From positions 1-17,654 of the forward strand of contig JAUXST010000046.1 of assembly GCA_030679805.1 (NCBI GenBank): a stretch of 17,654 nt of DNA. Direction: 5' to 3'. The first letter of the stretch is position 1; the number at the start of each line of letters is the position of its first letter. This stretch comes from Reyranella sp. (lineage in GTDB: Bacteria > Pseudomonadota > Alphaproteobacteria > Reyranellales > Reyranellaceae). The position numbers and the translations under genes are program-made. Of the stretch, positions 6,641 to 13,128 are shown piece by piece. The notes under the pieces were generated by a model that was not told the DNA's origin, searched no databases, and was given only the letters and a program-made list of their open reading frames with translations.

Positions 6641-7395
6641 GTCAGGAACTCGCCCCCGTTCACGTGGATGGTCTGGCCGGTGATGAAGGTGCCCTCTGGT
6701 CCGACCAGCAGCCGCACCATGGCAGCGATCTCGTCGACGGTACCAAAACGCTTCAGCGGAATCAGCCGGTCCCCCACGGGACGCGGCCCCGCCGCTGCGC
6801 CGCGCGCCGTGTCGATGGCGCCGGGCGCCAGTGCATTGCAGGTGACCTTGTGCGGGGCCAATTCGATGGCGAGCGCGCGCATGAGGCCTTCGAGGCCCGA
6901 CTTCGAGGCCGAGACGTGGCAGCGATTGGGCGTGCCGACGTGGGTCGAGACGCCGGAGAGGGCCACGAAGGCGCCGCCGCCCCGCGCCACCATCTGCAGC
7001 ACGATCGCCTTGGCCAACAGGAACGCGCCGTCGAGCGCCACCGACATGATCTCGCGCCATTCCTCGAACGACATGTCGAGAAACGGCGTCTGGCGCCTGA
7101 GCCCAGCGTTGCTGACCAGGATGTCGACGCCGCCGAATTTTGCCGCGGCCTCGGCCGCCAGCCGCGGCGGAACGGCGGGATCGGAGACGTCGCCCATCGC
7201 CGCCACGGCCCTGCCGCCCATTGCCTCGATCTCGCGCACGACGCCATCGACCGCGGCTCTGTCAGCGCGGCCGTTGACCACGATCGACGCACCGTCGCGG
7301 GCCAGCGCCAGGGCGATGCCTCGGCCGATGTTCTTGCCCGCGCCGCTCACCAGCGCGACCTTTCCCTGCAGAGCGTCTTGTGTTCCCACCTGCAT
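6637..7395 (-). CDS. SDR-family protein lacking the catalytic Tyr
   Basis: A 252-residue classical-length short-chain dehydrogenase/reductase fold. The nucleotide-binding motif is SGAGKNIGRGIA (17-28), NAG is at 96-98, LSGVS contains Ser147, and the C-terminus is ITGQTIHVNGGEF. The active-site segment reads CHVSASKSG: Lys165 is present, but the Tyr expected four residues before it is Val161 (codons CAC GTC TCG GCC TCG AAG). The helix-4 position usually Asn is Ala120 (VALDGAF). The protein may therefore bind NAD(P) without normal carbonyl/alcohol chemistry, or use another residue such as His160. ATG 7395 has GAGGGGG just upstream. It is first in the four-gene operon and overlaps the P1-hydrolase start by 4 nt. 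Confidence 0.88.
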   Translation of the reverse strand: MQVGTQDALQGKVALVSGAGKNIGRGIALALARDGASIVVNGRADRAAVDGVVREIEAMGGRAVAAMGDVSDPAVPPRLAAEAAAKFGGVDILVSNAGLRRQTPFLDMSFEEWREIMSVALDGAFLLAKAIVLQMVARGGGAFVALSGVSTHVGTPNRCHVSASKSGLEGLMRALAIELAPHKVTCNALAPGAIDTARGAAAGPRPVGDRLIPLKRFGTVDEIAAMVRLLVGPEGTFITGQTIHVNGGEFLT

Positions 7396-7506
7396 ACCCC
7401 CTCAAACAATTCCTAGAGCATGATGACATTAGGTTTGTCCGTCGTCCCGACCGAAGCGCCCCTCGAGTGCTCTCGGGGCAGGCTCCGCGCGTAGTGGAGG
7501 GACCTA

Positions 7507-7537
7507 CTCTCTACAATAAGCTATCTCCGGTAGAGAG
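7507..7537. repeat. 8-bp hairpin
   Basis: CTCTCTAC (7507-7514) pairs with GTAGAGAG (7530-7537) across a 15-nt loop. The pairing can extend outward with one mismatch. It adjoins the larger inverted repeat and may be part of the same composite element. Confidence 0.5.
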
Positions 7538-7539
7538 AA

Positions 7540-7636
7540 GGCCCCTCGACTACGCTCGGGATGACAATTCGTCTTGAACCGGCGCATTGCGTCAAACTCA
7601 GGTAAGATTGTCATCCCGAGCGTAGCGAGGGGGACC
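7540..7636. repeat. Long inverted repeat, dispersed-repeat type
   Basis: The left arm (about 7540-7568) and right arm (about 7607-7636) are near-perfect reverse complements of 28-30 nt, differing only by small indels. They are separated by 38 nt. The core is CTACGCTCGGGATGACAAT and its complement. Similar 'cgagcgtagcgaggg'-type elements occur between genes in many GC-rich bacteria. The RNA would form a strong hairpin beyond the MORN gene and ahead of the SDR operon, so it may limit read-through. Confidence 0.75.
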
Positions 7637-7653
7637 TTTCCGATCCCAAGCCA

Positions 7654-8457
7654 TCAAGGCGACGATTTGAAGCCGCATTCCTTCACGGTCGTCAATACCA
7701 CGGCGACGCGGCTGCTCTGCCGGAAGCAACCTTTGGTCCAAAGCCCCGCATAGATGCCGCCGTCGGCCGCGGTGTAGGTGCCGAACCCGTTTGGCTTGCC
7801 GTTGTCGAATTCACCCTCGTAGCGATCGCCGGCCGCCGTCGTGAAGGCGCCCCAGCCATTGAACGCGTCGTTGCGGAAATCGCCTTCGTAGCGGTCGCCG
7901 TTCTCATACTGGAGGATGCCCCGGCCGCTCCGCGCGTCGTCGATCAATTCGCCATTGTAAACGCTGCCGTCGGGATAGGTCACTTCGCCCCGGACCGGCC
8001 GGCCGTCGCGGAACATGCCTTCATAGCTCTTGCCGCCGCCCGTCGTCGCCTCGCCCCGGACTGGGCGACCGTCGAGGAACAGGCCGGTGTAGCGGTCGCC
8101 GTTTATGGCACTGAAGGTTCCATGGCCGTTCGGCTTGTCGTCGCGAAACTCGCCGTCGTAGCGATCGCCATTGCGATATTCGAAGACGCCCCGACCGCTC
8201 ATGCGACCATCGTCATACTCGCCCACGTAGCGACCGCTCGGCATTCCGTTGACGTACCATTGCACCACGCCGCGGCCCTGCGCGACGTTGTTCTGGCAGT
8301 CACCCGACCAATTGAACGTCTTGCCGAGTTCCGGATTGGTGTTCCAGACGTAGCAACCCGTCACCTCGTTGCGCAGCCAGCTGCCGGACACCTGTGCGGA
8401 GGCCGTGGACAGCAGAAGGAAGGACACGAGCAGCACAAGGCCGTGCAAAGGCGACAT
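7654..8457 (-). CDS. Exported MORN-repeat protein
   Basis: A 267-residue protein with a Sec signal peptide (hydrophobic 4-18, cleavage probably after ASA at 19-21). About eight MORN units follow at 22-23-residue spacing, with Tyr at 77, 100, 123, 145, 167, 190, 213 and 236. Examples are RYDGEFRDDKPNGHG and RYEGEFDNGKPNGFG. MORN repeats build a flat beta sheet that can bind lipids or proteins. No enzyme domain is present, so a periplasmic or envelope binding/scaffold role is an inference. Four cysteines (35, 54, 244, 261) flank the array and could form disulfides. ATG 8457 lies 8 nt after the stop of the upstream secreted-protein gene, indicating one transcript. A TTG at 8469 overlapping that stop (TTGA) is an alternative start; it adds four residues before the signal peptide. 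Confidence 0.88.
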   Translation of the reverse strand: MSPLHGLVLLVSFLLLSTASAQVSGSWLRNEVTGCYVWNTNPELGKTFNWSGDCQNNVAQGRGVVQWYVNGMPSGRYVGEYDDGRMSGRGVFEYRNGDRYDGEFRDDKPNGHGTFSAINGDRYTGLFLDGRPVRGEATTGGGKSYEGMFRDGRPVRGEVTYPDGSVYNGELIDDARSGRGILQYENGDRYEGDFRNDAFNGWGAFTTAAGDRYEGEFDNGKPNGFGTYTAADGGIYAGLWTKGCFRQSSRVAVVLTTVKECGFKSSP

Positions 8458-8465
8458 GCGGGCGA

Positions 8466-9365
8466 TCAATCGGGAAAGTCGAAGTCTTCGTTGTTGCTCT
8501 TCACGCCGGCTTTTTCGAACCAGTCCGGACCGAGCAGGCTGATGGGCTCTTCCTGGCACTTGAGGGTGGCCAGAGGCTTGCCGGCATGTTCGACATGCAG
8601 CCCCGCCTTGGTGCGCTTCTCCCCCTTGGGGCCCCAGTTTCCGATGCCGGTGTAGACCGTGTAGGCGAACTGGCCCTTGCGGAACCTCAGCCAGGCGCCG
8701 CCGCCGCCGGAGAACGGCACGCTCTCTCCTGTCGCCGCCTTGCCCGGCGCAACCTGGCTCTCGGGCAGGATTTGTTCGAGTGGTTCGCTGCCGTCGAGCT
8801 TGCCGAAGCGATACTGTAGATAGCCTTTGGTCGGGCCTGCGTCCCAGGAGGCGCAGACCGATGCCATTTTCGCGCCGGTGCGGCAGGCGAAGACGACCGT
8901 CTCAGTCGGTGTGCAGAACGAGGTCGGCCGCGCGGCCGGCTTGGCCTCGTTCCTGTTGTCGCTCTTGTTGCCGCTTTGGCCGCTGCTGGCTTCGATGATC
9001 CGGGCGGCACTGACGAGGACGACGGTCCGCGTCTTCTTGCAGTTCGGATCGCCCTGGCACTCGTCCGACATCACCTTCTGCGGCGCATAAGTGAGTGCCA
9101 CTCGCTTGCCCTTGATCGGCGGCTTCTGACTGCAAATATCGAATTCCGCCATCTCCTCGAAGACGACACCCCGATCGTCCTTGAGCGTGAGGTAGCAGGC
9201 GACGTCGCCGCTGTTCGTGGCCGTTACGGTGCCGACCGTCTTCTTGACGACTTGGCCGATCTTGACCGTCGGCACGTCCTGCGCGCTTGCCGTCAAAGGC
9301 CAGGCGGCAAGCGTCGCCACCAGAACGACGCCGGCCCAGCCCTTTGCACCCCAGTTAGCCGACAT
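8466..9365 (-). CDS. Uncharacterised exported protein
   Basis: A 299-residue protein whose family I cannot name. It has a signal peptide (hydrophobic 10-27, likely cleavage after ASA at 26-28). An N-terminal domain (about 33-124) carries Cys57, 78, 103 and 109. A low-complexity Ser/Gly/Asn/Lys linker spans about 126-147. A C-terminal domain begins SFCTPTETVVFACRTGAKMA (149-168) with SVCASW and LQYRFG. That C-terminal pattern resembles uncharacterised periplasmic proteins of proteobacteria. Nine cysteines after the signal peptide suggest an oxidising compartment. ATG 9365 has a GAAAGGCGAGG stretch just upstream. It is the first gene of a two-gene unit with the MORN protein, so the two may act together in the envelope. 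Confidence 0.8.
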   Translation of the reverse strand: MSANWGAKGWAGVVLVATLAAWPLTASAQDVPTVKIGQVVKKTVGTVTATNSGDVACYLTLKDDRGVVFEEMAEFDICSQKPPIKGKRVALTYAPQKVMSDECQGDPNCKKTRTVVLVSAARIIEASSGQSGNKSDNRNEAKPAARPTSFCTPTETVVFACRTGAKMASVCASWDAGPTKGYLQYRFGKLDGSEPLEQILPESQVAPGKAATGESVPFSGGGGAWLRFRKGQFAYTVYTGIGNWGPKGEKRTKAGLHVEHAGKPLATLKCQEEPISLLGPDWFEKAGVKSNNEDFDFPD

Positions 9366-9523
9366 GCCTCGCCTTTCAAGCGTGATCGCATTTCTGCATC
9401 TCCGCTACAACAATCGGGGGGCCGCGGTCCATGGGGAAGCGCGGTGCCTGCAGAAACCTGCTGACTCGGATGAAATTGGCGGGCAAATTCCGCCGCCCAG
9501 ACATCAATGCGAGGTCTGTCGAC
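9366..9523. promoter_or_regulatory. Divergent promoter region
   Basis: The exported-protein/MORN unit starts leftward at 9365 and the STAS-like gene rightward at 9524, so promoters for both should lie in these 158 bp. I cannot assign -35/-10 boxes confidently. An in-frame ATG at 9431 for the rightward gene falls inside the region. Confidence 0.35.
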
Positions 9524-9910
9524 GTGCCGCTCAACTGGAAAATCTCCCATGCCGACCGGTCGGTGGAAGCCGCCGGAACGGGACATGTCGGCTTGCAAGA
9601 CATCGAGGGCTACTTCGACGACCTCATGGTCTCGGGCGCTCTTCCCTATCGCAAACTTTTCGACACGACGCACGCCACGTCCACAGTCAGCGATGCCGAC
9701 ATGATGCTGCTCGGTGCGCGCATGAGCGCCTACAAGGGGCTGGGGCCCCTCGGTCCCCTTGCTATCGTCGCGCCGACGAGTGCGTTGCACGCACAAGCCA
9801 TGCTGTTCGCAGCCCTGGCCCCGGCCGACCGGCCGCTGAAGATCTTCAAGACGGTCGCGGCGGCGCGCAAATGGCTCGACGCACCGCCGGAAGGCGAAGA
9901 GGCAAGGTAG
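9524..9910 (+). CDS. Small STAS/SpoIIAA-like protein
   Basis: A 128-residue soluble protein starting PLNWKISHADRSVEAAGTG, then LQDIEGYFDDLMVSGALPYR, KLFDTT and MMLLGARMSAYKGLGPLGPL, ending PLKIFKTVAAARKWLDA. The alternating strand/helix layout and the KLFDTT strand end resemble the STAS/SpoIIAA-like fold common as single-domain proteins in alphaproteobacteria, where the roles are mostly unknown. I chose GTG 9524 because GAGG (9511-9514) sits 9 nt upstream and homologous proteins as I recall them start near PLxW. ATG 9431 in the same frame would add 31 basic, atypical residues. It faces the CBS-domain gene across a large palindrome. Confidence 0.7.
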   Translation: MPLNWKISHADRSVEAAGTGHVGLQDIEGYFDDLMVSGALPYRKLFDTTHATSTVSDADMMLLGARMSAYKGLGPLGPLAIVAPTSALHAQAMLFAALAPADRPLKIFKTVAAARKWLDAPPEGEEAR

Positions 9911-9946
9911 AGCAAATTCCGTCTAGGGAGCATCAATTCGGTACCT

Positions 9947-10049
9947 TCATGTTCCTCTCCCCCGATAGGAGGAGAGGCTAGGTGAGGGGGAATCGACGCG
10001 CGTAGCCCCCTCACCCGTCCTCTCCCCCTATCGGGGGAGAGGAGCATGA
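9947..10049. repeat. Large near-perfect palindrome between convergent genes
   Basis: The left arm (9947-9990) and right arm (10006-10049) are 44-nt reverse complements with about five mismatches, around a 15-nt loop. Each arm is itself partly palindromic (CCTCTCC...GGAGAGG), so a cruciform or nested hairpins are possible. Elements of this 'ctctcccccgatagggggagagg' type are scattered between genes in many alphaproteobacteria. Its position between two gene 3' ends fits a bidirectional terminator or transcript-end stabiliser, though no clear T-run adjoins it. Confidence 0.85.
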
Positions 10050-10076
10050 AAGTGATGACGTCTAATCTGAAAGCCT

Positions 10077-10508
10077 CTACCCCGCGACGATGTAGGCCTT
10101 CAGCGCCTCGGCTTCGTGGCGGGTCTCTTCCAGGCGCGACTTGACGATGTCGCCGATCGAGACCAGTCCGAGCAGCTCGCCGTGACGCACCACCGGCAGG
10201 TGGCGGAAGCGACCTCGGGTCATGATCTCCATGACCTGGTCGATCGAATCGTCGGGATCACAGGTGACGACGTCACGGGTCATCACTTGCCTGGCTTCCA
10301 GCTCCAGCGCCTTGGCGCCGTGGCTGGCCAGAGCGCGAACGAGGTCGCGCTCGGACACGATGCCGGCGACCCCGCCTTCCCTGTCCAGCACTAGCACCGA
10401 TCCGATGCGCCGGACGCTCAACTGCTGGGACACCTGGGCCACCGAAGTCCCGGGGGTGACCGTGAACACGCTTCCGCCCTTCTGGGAAAGAATGTCGGAG
10501 ACGAACAT
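10077..10508 (-). CDS. Two-CBS-domain protein
   Basis: A 143-residue protein made of a Bateman pair. CBS1 (about 3-62) has SVLVLDREGGVAGIVSERDL, and CBS2 (about 72-128) has MTRDVVTCDPDD, RHLPVVRHGELLGLVSIGD and IVKSRLEE. Paired CBS domains bind adenine nucleotides such as AMP, ATP or NAD and act as energy or ionic-strength sensors, usually by controlling a partner. There is no fused effector domain, so the partner is unknown. ATG 10508 has a strong GGAGGAGG ribosome binding site. It is divergent from queC across 82 bp. Confidence 0.93.
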   Translation of the reverse strand: MFVSDILSQKGGSVFTVTPGTSVAQVSQQLSVRRIGSVLVLDREGGVAGIVSERDLVRALASHGAKALELEARQVMTRDVVTCDPDDSIDQVMEIMTRGRFRHLPVVRHGELLGLVSIGDIVKSRLEETRHEAEALKAYIVAG

Positions 10509-10590
10509 GGTTCCTCCTCCTTCTCGTGAATGGTCTGGTAAACATGGCTACGCAGTAGCGCGGAGAAAAGCTGTGGGCCATAAAGCCCTC

Positions 10591-11316
10591 ATGAACGATG
10601 CCCCAAACAACTCGACGGCGGCCCTCGTCCTGTTCTCCGGTGGCCAGGATTCCACCACTTGTCTGGCCTGGGCGCTAGAGCGATTTACGCATGTCGAGAC
10701 GGTCGCTTTTGACTACCGCCAGCGGCACCGAATCGAGCTGGACCAACGACTTGTGGTGTTGGACGAAGTCCGGCGGCGTTTTCCCCAGTGGGCAGCCCGC
10801 CTGGGCGACGACCATTTCATCGACATGGGCGTCCTCGGTCAGATCAGCGAGACGTCGCTCACGCGCAATGTCGCCTTCGAGATGGAAAAGGATGGCCTGC
10901 CCAACACCTTCGTGCCGGGGCGCAATATTCTCTTCTTCACCTTCGCCGCGGCCGTGGCCTGGCGGCGCGGTATCCGCAATCTGATCGGCGGGATGTGCGA
11001 GACGGATTTCTCCGGCTATCCCGACTGCCGCGACAACACCATCAAGGCGCTGCAGGTGACGCTGAACCTCGGCATGGACCGGAGCTTCGTGCTGCACACG
11101 CCGCTGATGTGGCTCGACAAGGCTGAGACCTGGGGGCTGGCGCGCGAGCTGGGCGGCGATGCATTGGTCGATATCGTCCTCGAGCACACCCACACCTGCT
11201 ACCAAAGCGAACGCGGACCGCGCGAGGCATGGGGCCATGGCTGCGGCGAATGCCCCGCCTGCGCCTTGCGCAAGCGGGGCTACATCGCCTGGCGCGAAGG
11301 CCGGAAGGTCGCGTAG
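10591..11316 (+). CDS. queC: 7-cyano-7-deazaguanine (preQ0) synthase QueC
   Basis: QueC uses ATP and ammonia to convert 7-carboxy-7-deazaguanine into preQ0, an intermediate of queuosine tRNA modification. This 241-residue protein shows the PP-loop SGGQDST (16-22) for ATP, FVPGRNILFFTFA (107-119), the substrate region GGMCETDFSGYPDCRDN (133-149), and four zinc-binding cysteines, C203 and the GCGECPAC cluster (218, 221, 224). It is typical in length and complete in motifs. ATG 10591 gives the standard N-terminus, although no strong Shine-Dalgarno precedes it. queD, queE and folE are not in view. I saw no convincing preQ1 riboswitch in the 82-bp upstream gap. A possible precursor transporter gene lies 684 bp downstream. 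Confidence 0.95.
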   Translation: MNDAPNNSTAALVLFSGGQDSTTCLAWALERFTHVETVAFDYRQRHRIELDQRLVVLDEVRRRFPQWAARLGDDHFIDMGVLGQISETSLTRNVAFEMEKDGLPNTFVPGRNILFFTFAAAVAWRRGIRNLIGGMCETDFSGYPDCRDNTIKALQVTLNLGMDRSFVLHTPLMWLDKAETWGLARELGGDALVDIVLEHTHTCYQSERGPREAWGHGCGECPACALRKRGYIAWREGRKVA

Positions 11317-11376
11317 AGGGAGAAGTAACGCTCTTTTCATGGTCTTCTGAACCGCGAGCATGAAAGCGACGAAAGC

Positions 11377-11913
11377 CTAAGGGCGACCGCCGGCCATGCG
11401 CTTGGCCAATTCGAGCTGTTCCTTGGCCTTGGGGAACTGCGCCTGGGCGTAACGGCGCAACGCGCCGTTGTCGCCATTCTGCGAATAGGCGCCGAGCTGG
11501 TCGACGGCGTAGGTTTGGCTGGCGAGTTCGGCATTGGCGTAGGCGGTGTCGAACTCCGGTCCCTGGAGCGCGTTCAAGCGCTGCAGCACGGCGGTCGTGT
11601 TCGGTGGGTTCGCGGGATCCGGCGCATAGGACACGCCCGCCTCGGTGCGGGCCTTCTGCAGAAACTCTGCCGCCTCACTGTGCTCGGCGATCATGCGGGT
11701 CGCGTATCCGCGCATGATCTCGTTCCCCGACTTGGCGAGCGCGATGCGCCCCGCGGCGATTTCATAGTCGTTGAAGTTCTGGGCCCAGCCGACGAACCGG
11801 GCATCCGGGAGGGCGTCGACCGCATGGGCGTTCGAAACCATAACGGTCGAGACATAAGCGGCAGGAAGGGCCGTTAAGGCCAGTCTCAGGGCGGCACGGC
11901 GGGCGATGAGCAT
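11377..11913 (-). CDS. Exported DUF4142 protein
   Basis: A 178-residue protein with an N-terminal signal sequence (RRAALRLALTALPAAYVSTV, cleavage likely after AHA at 29-31). Helical segments follow with DUF4142 features: FVGWAQNFNDYEIAAGRIAL (40-59), YATRMIAEHSEAA (70-82) and FDTAYANAELASQTYAVDQL (121-140). DUF4142 proteins are predicted helical bundles in the periplasm or outer envelope, related in pattern to ferritin-like bundles, with no settled function. The second histidine often present in the later helix appears as Gln133. ATG 11913 has GGAG 8 nt upstream. It is convergent with queC and divergent from the VUT-family gene. Confidence 0.88.
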   Translation of the reverse strand: MLIARRAALRLALTALPAAYVSTVMVSNAHAVDALPDARFVGWAQNFNDYEIAAGRIALAKSGNEIMRGYATRMIAEHSEAAEFLQKARTEAGVSYAPDPANPPNTTAVLQRLNALQGPEFDTAYANAELASQTYAVDQLGAYSQNGDNGALRRYAQAQFPKAKEQLELAKRMAGGRP

Positions 11914-12000
11914 ATGGGAGTCTCCAAAAGGTGTGCTCAGATAACGTCCCCGAGCAGGCCAGGTTCCCGATCGGCGAAAGACCTGCTAGGAGCGCCGGAC

Positions 12001-12582
12001 ATGAAAACCTTGCAAAAGAAGGGCGAGGCCCTCGCCTATTTCCTGGCGTTCATCGCCTGCATTCCCGCCGCCAACTGGATGATCGGCCATGTCGGCACCG
12101 TCTGCGTGCCACAAGGCCCCTGCCTGGTGCCAGTAGCGCCGTGGGGACCCGGCGGCCATCCGCTGATGGCCCCTTCCGGGGTGCTGATGATCGGCCTCGC
12201 CCTGGTGCTGCGCGACCTGGTGCAGCGGCGGCTCGGCCGCACGGTGGCACTTGCCGCCATTGTGGCGGGGGCGGCCCTGTCCGGCGCCGTGGCGCCACCG
12301 CAGCTGATCGTGGCCTCGGCGGCGGCCTTCCTGCTCTCCGAGCTGGCTGACTTCGCAGTCTATACGCCGTTGCAGTCGCGCGGCCTGGTACTGGCCGTGC
12401 TGGCCAGCAGCGTCGTGGGACTCGTTGTCGACAGCGTGCTCTTCCTGTGGCTCGCTTTCGGCAGCCTCGAGTTCCTCGCGGGCCAAATCCTCGGAAAATT
12501 ATGGATGGTGCTGCTGGCGCTGCCGGTCGTGCATTGGATCAGGAAGCGCGAGATCGCCCAGCAAACCATCGTCATGGAATAG
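12001..12582 (+). CDS. VUT/YhhQ-family membrane protein, likely queuosine-precursor transporter
   Basis: A 193-residue integral membrane protein with about five to six hydrophobic segments (12-32, 58-72, 80-100, 102-122, 128-153, 165-180). Family traits are VLRDLVQRRLG (69-79), FLLSELADFAVYTPLQSR (110-127), SSVVGLVVDSVLFLWLAF (136-153) and GQILGKLW (161-168). The COG1738/VUT family includes E. coli YhhQ, reported to import preQ0 and preQ1. Nearby queC supports a deazapurine role here, but other cargos such as vitamins have also been proposed for the family. ATG 12001 has AGGAG 8 nt upstream and gives a normal N-terminus. The DUF442-type gene starts 8 nt after its stop codon. Confidence 0.82.
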   Translation: MKTLQKKGEALAYFLAFIACIPAANWMIGHVGTVCVPQGPCLVPVAPWGPGGHPLMAPSGVLMIGLALVLRDLVQRRLGRTVALAAIVAGAALSGAVAPPQLIVASAAAFLLSELADFAVYTPLQSRGLVLAVLASSVVGLVVDSVLFLWLAFGSLEFLAGQILGKLWMVLLALPVVHWIRKREIAQQTIVME

Positions 12583-12589
12583 GCTGCCG

Positions 12590-13036
12590 ATGTCCCCACC
12601 ACTCCTCCCGCTCGATGGCCGTGTCGCCGTCGCGGGCCAGCTCCAACCCGGCGACATGGCAGAGATTGCCGCCGCGGGCTACGTGGCCGTGGTGAACAAC
12701 CGGCCCGACGGCGAGGCCATGTTCGGCCAGCCGCGCACCGCCGACCTCCGCAAGGCCGCCGAAGCGGCCGGCCTCATCTTTCTCGATCTGCCCTTCTCCG
12801 GCCCGCGCGCCACGCCCGATCAGGTGCGCGCCTTCGTCGACCTGCTGGCCGGGCAGCCCGGACGGGTCGTGGCCTTCTGCAAGAGCGGCATGCGCTCGGC
12901 CTTGCTGTGGGGGGCGGCCTCGATCGCCTCGGGCCGGTCGCTGGACGAGGTGCTGACGGAGGCCATGCGTGCCGGCCAGAATCTCGACTCCGTCGGCGAG
13001 ACCATGGTGGCACTGGCCAAAGCCGCGCACGCCTGA
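12590..13036 (+). CDS. DUF442/TIGR01244-type phosphatase-like or sulfurtransferase-like protein
   Basis: A 148-residue cytoplasmic protein. GQLQPGDMAEIAAAGYVAVV (16-35), NNRPDGEA (36-43) and the active-site loop VVAFCKSGMRSALLW (93-107) are typical of the DUF442 or beta-lactamase-hydrolase-like fold, related to tyrosine phosphatases and rhodaneses. The likely nucleophile is Cys97 with Arg102 in a CxxGxR loop, one residue shorter than the CX5R of classical tyrosine phosphatases. Fused homologues carry a persulfide-dioxygenase domain, which points toward sulfur chemistry; here the domain stands alone. ATG 12590 follows the VUT gene stop by 7 nt, so the two are almost surely co-transcribed. No functional link between them is evident. 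Confidence 0.85.
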   Translation: MSPPLLPLDGRVAVAGQLQPGDMAEIAAAGYVAVVNNRPDGEAMFGQPRTADLRKAAEAAGLIFLDLPFSGPRATPDQVRAFVDLLAGQPGRVVAFCKSGMRSALLWGAASIASGRSLDEVLTEAMRAGQNLDSVGETMVALAKAAHA

Positions 13037-13128
13037 GGGCCCCGCGCGCCTGACGAAAGTCTCGGCTTGCACGGCGGGCGCCGTCGCTTCTTAATCGCGC
13101 GTCCAGTTGCCCCGAGGAGAGACCCGCG

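Larger units (their letters stand above)
7396..7653. other. Intergenic block of palindromic repeats
   Basis: This 258-bp gap separates the start of the SDR operon from the end of the MORN gene, both leftward. It contains GCCCC/GGGGC pairing near 7457-7484, a perfect 8-bp hairpin (7507-7537) and a long inverted repeat (7540-7636). The promoter of the SDR operon should lie within it, but I cannot pick convincing -35/-10 boxes. Confidence 0.5.

Noticed and set aside
5828..7423. 531-codon plus-strand frame
   Set aside because: It is antisense to the SDR and P1-hydrolase genes, both of which have clear motifs and coupled starts. Long antisense frames are usual in high-GC DNA.
10509..10590. Possible preQ1 riboswitch upstream of queC
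   Set aside because: I could not find the compact C-rich hairpin plus A-rich tail of preQ1-I, or a preQ1-II-like fold, in this 82-bp gap.
11335..11365. TTTCATG/CATGAAA inverted repeat between queC and the DUF4142 gene
   Set aside because: The arms are 7 bp, AT-rich and 17 nt apart, with no T-run. This is too weak to call a terminator.
13071..13093. Hairpin-like CGGCGGGCGCCG followed by CTTCTT after the DUF442-type gene
   Set aside because: The stem is only 4-5 bp and the tail is not a real T-run.
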